19,135 bases of DNA from Desulfocorpusculum sp964414345 (GCA_964414345.1 CAYPWF010000066.1:1-19135); one strand, 5' to 3'. Numbered from the stretch's first letter, positions 6,095 to 14,045 are shown. The notes: generated by a model not told the origin, from the sequence alone. Numbers and translations are program-made.

Positions 6095-7840
6095 TTATTC
6101 CTCCCATTTTTCCAAGGAGGACAGCCCTTTGCTCATGGGTATCCACCAAGCAGCAGCCATGAGCACCCCCAGAAGTGCCAAACTGACCCCCATGCTCAGG
6201 TAGCTCCATAGGCCAAGATCCACTCCTGTGAACCTGGAATGAAATACCAGATAAACCGGTACCCCTTCCAGAATCACAACCCCGCCCATAAAACCAACGG
6301 CCAGAAGCATGTAAACCAAGCCCCCCATGCCGTTGGAGATGTGAGCCACGTTTTCCACCTGGAACCTTGGGTACAGGGCGCCCAGCCCCACCCCCAGACC
6401 AGTCAGGGCAAAGCTGGCCAGAAGCATGGTGATGGTAGACAGGAGCATCATAAATGGGGCCACCTTCAGCAAAGCATTGGAGGCTACCACCAGAAGCTCT
6501 GAAAGCAGAGCCAAGGGGAGCAAGCTGGTCCAGAACTTGGCCCAAACAAAGGTCTTTAGACTAAGCGGTGAGGATCGGATTATCCAAAAGGCTCTACCCT
6601 CCAGACTCACTGCCGGAAACACAAAGCGTACCGCCACGGCAGCCACCACAAAACCTGCAAGGCCCATGTTCAGAAATGCTATGAGATTCTGGAGGTACCA
6701 GGACTCAACCGGGGCTTTCTCCAGCGGCAAGGCCGCGAAGTTGTATAGATACACCACTATCAAGGCCCCCAAAAGAAGGAGCTGAGACCATTGGGAGGGA
6801 TCCCTCAGAAAAGTGATGGCGTCCTTGGCCACCATGGGACGCAGTCTAGTGGGAAACACTGCGGCCCAACGGGCCACCAGGAAACGCACCAATCGGGAGC
6901 GGCTCATGGGCGCTCTCCGGCCTTCCTGAGAGCGGGACCATCCTGCCCTGTAAACCATCTGTGCAAACCACCCCCCCAAAACCACAAAAGCACAGGCCGT
7001 AGACCAGAGCATGGAAAGAAAAAAAAGAGGGGCACCTTGGGTTCCAAAAAGGGAGGGGGAGATGGCCTGCACAATCCAATGACTGGGCAGCAAGGGATAA
7101 CGAGGTGCATTTAGGGCCACCAAATAACCAAGCACCCCGCTGAAGGTCTCCGGATCCACAAGTCTCTCAGGCTGAAGAAACCTGATAAGAAGGTAAAGTC
7201 CCACACCAAACACCAAGCCCATAAGCAGCATCACATCCCTGGCCCTGCGGGCCGGGAACAAGTTGGCCAAACCCATCATCAGAGCCACCCCCACCGCTGC
7301 CGGGATCATCAGAAAAGGGGGAAGGCTTAGAGCCAACATCATGTAGTAGCTCCAAGAGGCCCCGTAAACCACCCCATAAACCAAAAAAACTGGGGTTCCA
7401 AAGAGCATCACCATCCATGAACTGCCCGTCAGGGTTTCAAGCAGCTTGGCTTTGTAGATATGAGCCGTGCCTATGGGGGCTGAAAGAAGCAATTCCAAGT
7501 CCCTGGACAAGAAAAAGCTCGAGAAAGAGGTTACAACATTGCTGAATACCAAGAGCGCCAGGAAGGTGAGCAATATCATGGAAAGGAGCTTGGCGGCCAG
7601 GATATCTCCCAAGGACTCGATGGATCTGAAATAATCCAGAACCTTCCAGAAGCCCCAGAAGGTCCCTGCCCAAAAAAAACTCCCAAGGGCCAGAAAGAGA
7701 AGCAGTCTGAGGCGCTCTCCGGTCTCCAGCCTGCGTCTCTGGGAAAGCCACCACGGAACTATGAGCTTCGCCCAGCTCAAGTGTTTGACCCCTTGTAAAA
7801 GACCTGGAGCATAGTTGGGATTAAGGGGCTGAGGCTTCAC
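6095..7840 (-). CDS. ABC exporter permease (ABC-2-like)
   Basis: A 581-residue polytopic protein with about a dozen hydrophobic segments arranged as two halves separated by a basic cytoplasmic stretch (about 305-345, GWSRSQEGRRAP onward). It is the membrane partner of the ATPase encoded just upstream: its ATG overlaps the ATPase stop by 4 bp (7837-7840). The N-terminal half has a family-typical cytosolic element, SRDLELLLSAP (about 112-122), echoed in the second half by IIRSSPLSLKTF, consistent with an internal duplication in which each half carries a coupling helix. Length is about twice that of a simple ABC-2 permease. The exported substrate cannot be told from sequence; placement next to a transglutaminase-like anchored protein suggests an envelope role, by inference. 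Confidence 0.85.
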   Translation of the reverse strand: MKPQPLNPNYAPGLLQGVKHLSWAKLIVPWWLSQRRRLETGERLRLLLFLALGSFFWAGTFWGFWKVLDYFRSIESLGDILAAKLLSMILLTFLALLVFSNVVTSFSSFFLSRDLELLLSAPIGTAHIYKAKLLETLTGSSWMVMLFGTPVFLVYGVVYGASWSYYMMLALSLPPFLMIPAAVGVALMMGLANLFPARRARDVMLLMGLVFGVGLYLLIRFLQPERLVDPETFSGVLGYLVALNAPRYPLLPSHWIVQAISPSLFGTQGAPLFFLSMLWSTACAFVVLGGWFAQMVYRAGWSRSQEGRRAPMSRSRLVRFLVARWAAVFPTRLRPMVAKDAITFLRDPSQWSQLLLLGALIVVYLYNFAALPLEKAPVESWYLQNLIAFLNMGLAGFVVAAVAVRFVFPAVSLEGRAFWIIRSSPLSLKTFVWAKFWTSLLPLALLSELLVVASNALLKVAPFMMLLSTITMLLASFALTGLGVGLGALYPRFQVENVAHISNGMGGLVYMLLAVGFMGGVVILEGVPVYLVFHSRFTGVDLGLWSYLSMGVSLALLGVLMAAAWWIPMSKGLSSLEKWEE

Positions 7841-8601
7841 CTTAAACGAAGACTGCCCAAGAGGTCTTCTATATCCTCACCACCGGTGAGGCGCAAAAAC
7901 ACTGCCTCCAGATCTCCTCCAGTCTGCCCCGCAGTTCTTCTCAATTCCTCTGGAGTTCCTTTGGCAACCAGCCGACCCTTTTGAAGTATTCCTATGCGAT
8001 CACACATCTCCTCGGCCATCTCCAGGGTGTGGGTGGACATAAAAATAGTGGTACCCATCTCCTTGGCCTCCCTGCGGAACACCTCCTTGAGGAGTCTGGA
8101 CCCTCTGGGGTCCAATCCCACCATGGGTTCGTCCACTACAAGAACCTTTGGTTTGTGGAGCAAGGCCCCGCACATCACGAGCCTTTGCTTCATCCCGTGG
8201 GAGTAATTTTCTATGAGTTGGCCTCGCCAGTCCTCAAGCTCGAAAATTTCCAGAAGCTGTTCCATTCTCTCCCTGGCAGAGGCCGGCCCCAATCCGTAGA
8301 TGTCCCCAAGGAAACGCAGGAACTCATCCCCGGTAAGCTTCTCGTAGAGAAAAGGCCTGTCCGGCACTAGCCCCATGGCAGCCTTGGCGGCTTCTGGCTC
8401 TGTGCGGATATCGTGGCCGGCAATCTCCACAGTGCCGGATGTGGGCCTGAGCAGCCCGGCCATGACCCTAATGGTAGTAGTCTTTCCTGCCCCGTTGGGC
8501 CCCAGGAATCCGAAGATCTCCCCTGGTTCCACACTGAGGCTTAAGTCCTCCAGGGCCTGAAATGAACCGTACCGCTTGGAGAGGTTCTTGATTCTTATCA
8601 T
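7837..8601 (-). CDS. ABC transporter ATP-binding protein
   Basis: The 254-residue ATPase powers the adjacent permease. It has Walker A GPNGAGKT (34-41), signature YSHGMKQR (133-140), Walker B VLVVDEP (153-159), a D-loop GLDP and the switch histidine H191 in STH. At the Q-loop position the sequence reads GLVPDRPFLYEKLT, with Asp rather than Gln after VP, as in some ABC-2 exporter ATPases of the CcmA/NatA kind. The signature SHGM instead of SGGQ is also typical of that group. ATG 8601 overlaps the stop of the transglutaminase-like gene, and its own stop overlaps the permease start, so all three are coupled. Confidence 0.93.
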   Translation of the reverse strand: MIRIKNLSKRYGSFQALEDLSLSVEPGEIFGFLGPNGAGKTTTIRVMAGLLRPTSGTVEIAGHDIRTEPEAAKAAMGLVPDRPFLYEKLTGDEFLRFLGDIYGLGPASARERMEQLLEIFELEDWRGQLIENYSHGMKQRLVMCGALLHKPKVLVVDEPMVGLDPRGSRLLKEVFRREAKEMGTTIFMSTHTLEMAEEMCDRIGILQKGRLVAKGTPEELRRTAGQTGGDLEAVFLRLTGGEDIEDLLGSLRLR

Positions 8602-10100
8602 CGGTGAGCCAAGATCTCCGCCTTCAAATTCCCCATGAGAGAGACCAGCTTAGCTTGGCCTTCCAGCTCCCCTTCCACGAACTTGACATGGGTTGCATCA
8701 GCCGGGAACTGCCCAAACAAGGAGTCCAGGCTGAACCAATGGCCTAAGAACACCTCGTTCCAAGCGTGATAATAGAAACGGCCTTCCTGGTACACTATCC
8801 CTGCACAAATTTTTGTGGGGATACCCGCTGCCCTGGCAAGGGCTGCAAAAAGCACTGCATGCTCGTTGCAGTCACCCTGTCTAGTCTTCAAAACCTCTAC
8901 TGCGCTAGGCACGCTCAGGGTAGGAAGCTTCTTGAGGTTTTGATGCACCCAAGCCAAAATCCTCTCCACCCCCTTGAGGGCGTTGGTCTCGCCTTGCAAG
9001 GCGGCTTTGGAGACCGCCACTATTGCAGGATCATCACTTTGAACAAGCGGTGTGGGATCCAAGAATCCAGCAAGTTGCTCTGTCCTTGGGTGGGGCAATT
9101 CATAGCTAATTGCTTTTCCCATGTCCTCCTTGGTCACCTCCACCTCTCGGCCTGATCTTCTCTGTCTGATGCCGCCCATGGAAAAGTTGGAGAGATCAGC
9201 TCCTGAAAAGCTCACCTTCAGGTAGGAAATTCTGCTGGGCTCCTCCAGGACAGGCTCGGCCGGCACGGCCATGGCCCGGAATAGATCCACTCCTTTACCC
9301 ACTGCCCATCCCTCTCCCAATGCCTGCTCCCTGCTCTCCTTGACCATGCTCAAGCCACCGAACCCTTCCTCCCTGAGCACCTCCCCCGCAAGGCTCACCC
9401 ATGCTTTAGAGCGAAGTCCGGCCCAGGAATACCCCAGCCTAAGCGCATCCAGCTCCCGTTCCCCAGACCTGATCCTATCTTTTGCCTCCACCACTATTTC
9501 CATTGGCTCAGTGGAGAAAGTCAAAGGATCAATCATGGGCATCCTAAAGCGCTGCCCCACTTGCAGCTCTCCCTGGAGAAGAAGCATGTAACGCAGAGTC
9601 TGAGGCACCCAGGGAATCTCTTTCACTGGAATCCGCAGCTCGCTAATCCTGCCTGCAGAACGAACCTCCACCCACAGTTCCGAGTCCCCGACTCTACCCT
9701 CGGCCTCAAAACGTGTGGGGCCGCTTTCCACCCTGGTAAGAAACCCTCTCAAGAGGAACCCCTCTGTAACCTCAACAGTGGTGGTGCTCCTCATCTCTCT
9801 GGGGATACCCAAGAGGCTCAGTCTCAATAAAGCCCTCTCTTCCAGCAGCCATCCCCCCTGCGCACGGCTAAGGCGCGTGCTGGCATAACCTATTTTCTGG
9901 GCTTGAGCATAAATTCCCATCCACTCTTCCCGGTCCTCCACCTCCCTGGCTGCAGCACCCCTAGGACTCACCGGAGCGGCCGGCAGGAAATATTCCCTCC
10001 AAAGAAGAGCCCCGCACATCCCCAACCACCAAAGCAATATTGCCGCTGAAATGGCTCTTCCGGACTTGAGAGAATATCCTTTGAAGAATTCCAGCCCCAT
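8598..10100 (-). CDS. Membrane-anchored transglutaminase-like protein
   Basis: A 500-residue protein with one N-terminal transmembrane anchor (about 17-34, AAILLWWLGMCGALLW), a long beta-rich extracytoplasmic middle region, and a C-terminal transglutaminase-like domain (about 370-470). The catalytic triad is visible: C411 in RQGDCNEHA, H445 in FYYHAWNEV and D459 in WFSLDSLFG. Family members are cysteine peptidases or transamidases acting on proteins or cell-wall peptides. The active domain should face the periplasm. The start ATG lies 2 bases after the PHP gene stop and its end overlaps the ATPase start, so it may work with the ABC exporter, for example by processing the exported molecule; this is inference. 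Its target is not known. Confidence 0.85.
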   Translation of the reverse strand: MGLEFFKGYSLKSGRAISAAILLWWLGMCGALLWREYFLPAAPVSPRGAAAREVEDREEWMGIYAQAQKIGYASTRLSRAQGGWLLEERALLRLSLLGIPREMRSTTTVEVTEGFLLRGFLTRVESGPTRFEAEGRVGDSELWVEVRSAGRISELRIPVKEIPWVPQTLRYMLLLQGELQVGQRFRMPMIDPLTFSTEPMEIVVEAKDRIRSGERELDALRLGYSWAGLRSKAWVSLAGEVLREEGFGGLSMVKESREQALGEGWAVGKGVDLFRAMAVPAEPVLEEPSRISYLKVSFSGADLSNFSMGGIRQRRSGREVEVTKEDMGKAISYELPHPRTEQLAGFLDPTPLVQSDDPAIVAVSKAALQGETNALKGVERILAWVHQNLKKLPTLSVPSAVEVLKTRQGDCNEHAVLFAALARAAGIPTKICAGIVYQEGRFYYHAWNEVFLGHWFSLDSLFGQFPADATHVKFVEGELEGQAKLVSLMGNLKAEILAHR

Positions 10101-10102
10101 CT

Positions 10103-10780
10103 TCAGCTATTCTTTGCTCCCAAACGCTCGGCCAGTTCCAGAAAATTCCTCCAAACCATTTCCAGCTCATGAGAGTCCATCCCGGCTCCCATCCCTATTC
10201 TGGCTCTTGACTCCGCATCCAATATGTCTCGGGGGGAGTGGGAATCAGTATTCAAAAGCAACCTGGCTCCAGTTTCCCTGGCCACCCTCACCACCCGGCC
10301 GTTGCCAAGGCTGTGGCCTTGGCGGGTGCTCACCTCCAGGAACACGCCCGAGGCGGCTGCTGAAGCCGCCTCCTCGGGGCTGATGAGTCCAGGGTGAGCC
10401 AAAAGATCCACCCCTGCCTCCAAGGCTGCTCTGTTGGTGCCAGGGGCCACAGGCTCCACGAGGGTTTCTCCGTGAACCACCACCCATCTGGCCCCCATCT
10501 GCCTGGCCCGATAGGCAAGCTTCTCTATGCGGGCCGGGGGCACATGAGTCAGCTCCACCCCAGGCACTACAGGGATCCCCCAATCCCGGCCAATTTCTTC
10601 CACAAACTTGAGCAGTCTGGAGAGCACGAAATCCAGATTGGAGCTGTCAGCATGGTCGGTTAAGGCCAGGCAACGGCAACCCCTTTCATGCACCCTCTGA
10701 ACCAGCTCCGAGGGAAGCAGCTCTCCGTCGCTGAAAATGGTGTGGGTATGAAAATCCGCAAACCAGTTCTTCTCATTCAT
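10103..10780 (-). CDS. PHP-domain metal-dependent phosphoesterase
   Basis: The product (225 residues from this start) has the full PHP metal-site set: HTHTIFSDG (H11, H13, D18), LTDHAD (D42, H43), GVELTH (E76), VVHGE (H103), AHPG (H129) and NTDSH (D179, H181). PHP enzymes are trinuclear-metal phosphoesterases; this size fits histidinol-phosphatase-like (HisK/YcdX-type) members, but histidinol phosphate is not established as substrate and no his genes are nearby. A longer frame opens 12 codons upstream (10816), but the ATG at 10780 overlaps the miaB stop as ATGA and has GAGAGGGG just before it, so I prefer the shorter form. It is followed after 2 bases by the transglutaminase-like gene. Confidence 0.88.
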   Translation of the reverse strand: MNEKNWFADFHTHTIFSDGELLPSELVQRVHERGCRCLALTDHADSSNLDFVLSRLLKFVEEIGRDWGIPVVPGVELTHVPPARIEKLAYRARQMGARWVVVHGETLVEPVAPGTNRAALEAGVDLLAHPGLISPEEAASAAASGVFLEVSTRQGHSLGNGRVVRVARETGARLLLNTDSHSPRDILDAESRARIGMGAGMDSHELEMVWRNFLELAERLGAKNS

Positions 10781-12108
10781 TGAAAAGACCCCTCTCCGTC
10801 TAGAGACCTGGCCCAAAGAGAGTGTTTGAGACTTCTCTCGACTCTGGCCCTGACCAACTTTCCCCTCAGCAATTCGGGTTCCCCAGGCATGTGCACTATC
10901 CTGAATGTCCTTGTTCGCCCAGTGACCTGCTTGGAGCCGTAAAGTGATGGGCCCTCCACCAGGACCTCCTGGAGACTGCCCACACAGCTTTCCAAAACCG
11001 AAGAAGTGATGGATTCCTGGAGCTCCTGGACCAGACGAAGCCGATGGGCCTTTACCTCTTTGGGAACGCTGTCGTGCACTGCGGCCGCCTTGGTGAAGGG
11101 TCTGGGAGAAAACTTGAAGGAATAAATGGAATCAAAACGCACTCTCTCCAGGAGATCCAGGGTCAGCTCCAAGTCCTTTTCTGTTTCCCCCGGGAAACCA
11201 ACTATCACATCTGTTGTGAGAGCTATGCCTGGGATGCGTTCCCTGAGGGCCTCCACCTTTCCCAGGTATTCCTCCCTGGTGTAACCTCTGTTCATAGCCT
11301 TAAGCACCCTGGTTGAACCCGACTGCACAGGCAGATGAAGATGTTCGCAAACCTTTCCCAGTCCTGCGAAAGCATCCATGAGCTCCAAGGAGAGATCCTT
11401 TGGGTGGGATGTGGTAAAGCGGATTCTTTCTATGCCTTCTATCTCCTCAATGGCTTCCAGCAGTCTCACAAATCCTTTTGGGTCTCCCAGGGTTCTGCCG
11501 TAGGAGTTCACGTTCTGACCCAGAAGCATGACCTCCTTGACCCCTAAGAGAGCCAGTTTCTTTACCTCCTCAAGGATCTCCCTCTCGGGCCGGCTTTGTT
11601 CAGGGCCCCTCACATGGGGCACTATGCAGTAGGAACAGAAGTTGTCACAACCCTGCATTATGGTCACAAAGGCCCTGACCTGCCCTTGGGCTATTCGGGG
11701 GGAGTAGTGCAGACTGCCCACATCGTCGGTGATATCCACCCGGCAGCTCCTTATCCCCTGCCCCGCCATCCTCACCAGCTCTGGAACCAATTGGATTTGA
11801 TGCGTTCCGAAAACAAAATCCAGATGGGGGGCCCTCTCCAAAAGCCTCTCCCCTGCCTGCTGGGCCACACAACCCCCGACTCCTATTATCAAGGAAGGCT
11901 TACGCTTCTTGAGGGGAAGCAGCCTGCCCAGGGCGCTGTACAGCTTCTGTTCAGGTTTCTCCCTAACGCTGCAGGTATTCAGGATTATGCAATCAGCCTC
12001 CCGGGGATCCTGCGTACTTTCGTGCCCCTCCTCGGTTAAGAGGGAGAGGATCTTTTGGGAGTCATGCTCGTTCATTTGGCATCCGTATGTGGAAACCAGG
12101 ACTCGCAT
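10777..12108 (-). CDS. miaB: tRNA-2-methylthio-N6-dimethylallyladenosine synthase
   Basis: A radical-SAM methylthiotransferase that adds the 2-methylthio group to i6A37 in tRNAs reading UNN codons. From ATG 12108 it is 443 residues. The N-terminal MTTase domain has three cluster cysteines (C10 in YGCQMNEHDS, C46 in LNTCSVRE, C80 in GGCVAQQ), the radical-SAM domain has CDNFCSYC (C154, C158, C161), and LGQNVNSYG and a C-terminal TRAM-like domain follow. The QMNEHDS and SVRE signatures fit MiaB rather than MtaB or RimO. A GTG four codons upstream (12120) directly abuts the ribosome site AGGGGAGG (12121-12128), leaving no spacer, so ATG 12108 is the better start. It heads the series that runs to 2486. 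Confidence 0.95.
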   Translation of the reverse strand: MRVLVSTYGCQMNEHDSQKILSLLTEEGHESTQDPREADCIILNTCSVREKPEQKLYSALGRLLPLKKRKPSLIIGVGGCVAQQAGERLLERAPHLDFVFGTHQIQLVPELVRMAGQGIRSCRVDITDDVGSLHYSPRIAQGQVRAFVTIMQGCDNFCSYCIVPHVRGPEQSRPEREILEEVKKLALLGVKEVMLLGQNVNSYGRTLGDPKGFVRLLEAIEEIEGIERIRFTTSHPKDLSLELMDAFAGLGKVCEHLHLPVQSGSTRVLKAMNRGYTREEYLGKVEALRERIPGIALTTDVIVGFPGETEKDLELTLDLLERVRFDSIYSFKFSPRPFTKAAAVHDSVPKEVKAHRLRLVQELQESITSSVLESCVGSLQEVLVEGPSLYGSKQVTGRTRTFRIVHMPGEPELLRGKLVRARVERSLKHSLWARSLDGEGSFQ

Positions 12109-12120
12109 ACTTTCTGACAC

Positions 12121-12128
12121 CCTCCCCT
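12121..12128 (-). promoter_or_regulatory. miaB ribosome binding site
   Basis: AGGGGAGG on the - strand lies 12 bases before ATG 12108 and directly against GTG 12120. It argues against the GTG start. A TAAAAT hexamer at 12143-12148 could be a -10 box, but no fair -35 lies 16-18 bases beyond it. Confidence 0.5.
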
Positions 12129-12240
12129 TGTTTCCTCTGCCTATTTTACGCCAGCTTCACCCGAGTTACTAACCCGGAGCTCTTCCCACCTGAGCAGGGA
12201 AATGAATGTGCATGGAAGGATTTGGATTTTGAGAGCAAAG

Positions 12241-12450
12241 GGGCGGGGGTAAACCCCGCCCCGACGAAATCCAGCGTACAACCCATTAAAATTACNNNNN
12301 NNNNNNNNNNNNNNNNNNNNNNNNNNNNNNNNNNNNNNNNNNNNNNNNNNNNNNNNNNNNNNNNNNNNNNNNNNNNNNNNNNNNNNNNNNNNNNNTCCCG
12401 GGGTTTTTGGTTTGGCCCGTTTTACGGGCACTTACGAAATGCACCCCGAC
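12241..12450 (+). repeat. Palindromic repeat unit, copy 1 (interrupted by N gap)
   Basis: The left 55 bases (12241-12295) are identical to 12475-12529 and the right 55 bases (12396-12450) are identical to 12560-12614. The unit starts with a perfect hairpin, GGGGCGGGG/CCCCGCCCC with a 5-base loop (12240-12248 and 12254-12262). The middle is replaced by Ns; in copy 2 it is only 30 bases. Orientation is arbitrary. Confidence 0.85.
12296..12395. other. Assembly gap of exactly 100 N
   Basis: The length of exactly 100 N points to a scaffolding placeholder, not a measured gap. Both flanks are 55-base sequences repeated just downstream, so the gap most likely marks unresolved tandem repeat copies. 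The real length and copy number are unknown. Confidence 0.9.
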
Positions 12451-12474
12451 CAAACCAAGGGCCGAACCCGTTAC

Positions 12475-12614
12475 GGGCGGGGGTAAACCCCGCCCCGACG
12501 AAATCCAGCGTACAACCCATTAAAATTACATGGTTGTTGTAGGGGAGGGGTTCATCCCCTCCCGGGGTTTTTGGTTTGGCCCGTTTTACGGGCACTTACG
12601 AAATGCACCCCGAC
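12475..12614 (+). repeat. Palindromic repeat unit, copy 2 (complete, about 140 bp)
   Basis: The complete unit contains three hairpins: GGGCGGGG/CCCCGCCC at its start, GGGAGGGG/CCCCTCCC (12543-12550 with 12556-12563, loop TTCAT) and GCCCGT/ACGGGC (12579-12584 with 12588-12593, loop TTT). It is separated from copy 1 by 24 bases (12451-12474), giving a tandem period near 164 bp if the gap holds only the missing 30 bases. No open frame in it looks like protein. It resembles mobile palindromic intergenic elements, but no ends or target duplications are evident. Confidence 0.85.
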
Positions 12615-12619
12615 GAAAC

Positions 12620-12664
12620 CCGAACAGACCGAACAGACTGAACCGACCAAATAGACCGAACAGC
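12620..12664 (+). repeat. 9-bp tandem repeat (about five units)
   Basis: Five consecutive 9-base units based on CCGAACAGA: two identical copies (12620-12628, 12629-12637), then CTGAACCGA, CCAAATAGA and CCGAACAGC. It follows directly on the palindromic repeat. Confidence 0.8.
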
Positions 12665-12780
12665 CTGAAGGGTGAGCCTCTCTCTTTAGTATGACAAGAG
12701 GGTTCCCCCGGATGCCAAACCAAGGCCTGTCTTAACAGGTGTCGGTACTAATTGCCGCGAGTTTCTTGCCTGGGAAGCTC
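12665..12780. other. Remaining intergenic sequence downstream of the small cysteine protein
   Basis: Together with the repeats it makes up the gene-free 12109-12780 stretch. A short hairpin CCTGT/ACAGG (12726-12730 with 12735-12739, loop CTTA) lies downstream of the - strand gene but has no T-tract. I see nothing else. Confidence 0.4.
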
Positions 12781-13086
12781 TCAGGACTGCTGGACGGCCT
12801 GGCTTTGGAGGGGCTCTACAGCGGTGGCAGCGGCCTTCTTCTCGTCATCCACTAGCTTGCGGCCTATGGGGCAGCCCTCGCAAAGGCCAAGCCCCTTCTT
12901 AAGCACGTAGTGAAAGGAATCGTCCTCGGACACCGTTTCAAAAGCCTTCCCCAACGCAGCCCTATAGCGCTTCATGCAGGCCTTCTTTGAAATGAGCAGA
13001 AGGCCCGGCTGATGTGGACAGACAATCATCTCCCCCTGGTGTTCCTCCATCCATTTGCTTATGTCCTGATCCTTTAGATAACCCAT
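12781..13086 (-). CDS. Small four-cysteine protein of unknown function
   Basis: A 101-residue soluble protein I do not recognise. It has four cysteines: C23 in MIVCPHQ, C37 in SKKACMKRY, and C69 and C72 in LGLCEGCPIG. The arrangement C-x13-C...C-x2-C could bind zinc or an iron-sulfur cluster. The N-terminal part (MGYLKDQDISKWMEEHQ) is helical and polar; the C-terminal ~25 residues are low-complexity (A, Q, E, V rich). The frame can be opened at GTG 13164, but ATG 13086 has a strong AAGGAG 9 bases upstream, so I use it. It is flanked by the repeat region and by a 370-bp gap to ubiX, so it is probably transcribed alone. Confidence 0.65.
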   Translation of the reverse strand: MGYLKDQDISKWMEEHQGEMIVCPHQPGLLLISKKACMKRYRAALGKAFETVSEDDSFHYVLKKGLGLCEGCPIGRKLVDDEKKAAATAVEPLQSQAVQQS

Positions 13087-13095
13087 CCTAACCTT

Positions 13096-13101
13096 CTCCT
13101 T
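13096..13101 (-). promoter_or_regulatory. Ribosome binding site of the four-cysteine protein
   Basis: AAGGAG on the - strand ends 9 bases before ATG 13086. It decides between this start and an upstream GTG at 13164 that lacks such a site. Confidence 0.65.
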
Positions 13102-13400
13102 ACAATTGATCTTAGCGCACCTGTGAAGGTGTCTTGACCGCGCCGGCACCAACAGTGTAATCACTCTCTAGTTGAAGTCCAGAGGGGCGGGTGCAGACGA
13201 GCAACATTTTTTTTGACAACCTCCCCCCCGGAAAGTTCCATTTCTCATTCGATGAGACGCCAAATCCCCGGGGAGGTTCACACCATCATCCTGCCAAGAA
13301 ATGGGTTAAGCCCAAGCTTTGGGGGCATTCCGCAAATCTTTCCGATTCTTTTGCCAGGATTATTATGAACGGACCGGTTTTTCCAAATATGTCATAAAGA
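13102..13400. other. Intergenic region between two - strand units
   Basis: No gene or RNA is recognised. It holds a T8 run followed by TTGACA-like sequence on the + strand (13206-13218) and a C7 run. The promoter of the four-cysteine protein should lie here, but I cannot pick out a convincing -35/-10 pair. Confidence 0.4.
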
Positions 13401-13439
13401 TAGCCCGCATTACCCACTGATCGTGAACAATGCGGGCTA
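13401..13439 (-). terminator. Strong hairpin after ubiX, likely operon terminator
   Basis: Perfect 11-bp inverted repeat TAGCCCGCATT / AATGCGGGCTA with a 17-base loop, lying 17 bases past the ubiX stop on the - strand. The following - strand sequence is TCTTTATGAC, only modestly T-rich, so it may be a weak intrinsic terminator or an mRNA-stabilising 3' hairpin. Confidence 0.6.
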
Positions 13440-13456
13440 CAAAACAAATCAGCAGC

Positions 13457-14044
13457 TTAGCTTCCGGCCCACCTTGTAAAAAGTTGGTGGGGAATTTGAA
13501 ACTGATCCATTATTTTTCCCACCACATGCAGGACTAGCTGCTCCATGGAGGAGGGCTTGTGATAGAAGCCTGGGATGGGTGGAAGGATTACTGCCCCCAG
13601 CTCGGCGGCCTGGCACATGAGACGCAAATGCCCCAGGTGTAGGGGGGTCTCCCTGACTGCCAGGACCAATTTGCGGCCTTCTTTCAAGCAGACGTCAGCA
13701 GCCCGAATCAGGAGGTTGTCGTTGTAGGAATGCACTATGGCCGAAAGGCTCTTCACACTGCAAGGCACAACGGCCATGCCTTCGGTCATAAAGGAACCGC
13801 TGGCTATGGCTGCCGCATGGTCCCTAGAGTCATGCACCACGCTGGCCAGATTCTCCACTTGCTGGATAGAGTAATCCGTCTCTATGGAAATGGTTTTCTT
13901 TGCAGCTTCCGTTATCACAAGGTGGGTTTCCACATCCTTGTCCCTCAATGCTTTAAGCAACTCTATGCCGTACACAGCACCACTTGCTCCGCTGATACCT
14001 ACTATCAGCCGTCCTGATCCCCCAGATTTCACATGGGCCTCCAT
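13457..14044 (-). CDS. ubiX: UbiX-like flavin prenyltransferase
   Basis: The enzyme joins a dimethylallyl group to FMN to make prenylated FMN, the cofactor of UbiD-type (de)carboxylases. The 195-residue product shows the flavoprotein N-terminus GISGASGAVYG, the VVPCSVKSLSAI segment, AVRETPLHLGHL and LPPIPGFYHKP, all typical of UbiX/Pad1. A GTG 6 codons upstream (14062) is possible, but ATG 14044 sits one base after the stop of the CBS gene (TGA-G-ATG), the same arrangement seen at the start of the canonical Tm-1-like gene. It is the last gene of the series, whose first visible gene encodes a UbiD-like C-terminus, so its role here is very likely to supply cofactor to that enzyme rather than to make ubiquinone. 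Confidence 0.93.
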   Translation of the reverse strand: MEAHVKSGGSGRLIVGISGASGAVYGIELLKALRDKDVETHLVITEAAKKTISIETDYSIQQVENLASVVHDSRDHAAAIASGSFMTEGMAVVPCSVKSLSAIVHSYNDNLLIRAADVCLKEGRKLVLAVRETPLHLGHLRLMCQAAELGAVILPPIPGFYHKPSSMEQLVLHVVGKIMDQFQIPHQLFTRWAGS

Positions 14045-14045
14045 C

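Noticed and set aside
12087..12542. An open frame running through the N gap
   Set aside because: It is open only because Ns cannot encode a stop, and the rest is palindromic repeat.
12241..12614. CRISPR array
   Set aside because: The repeated blocks are long (55 and 140 bases), internally palindromic and contiguous, without regular short repeats and unique spacers; no cas genes are present.
13457..14044. UbiX as part of ubiquinone biosynthesis
   Set aside because: No other ubiquinone genes are nearby, while a UbiD-like end and a CoA ligase lie in the same series, making a catabolic or carboxylation role more likely.
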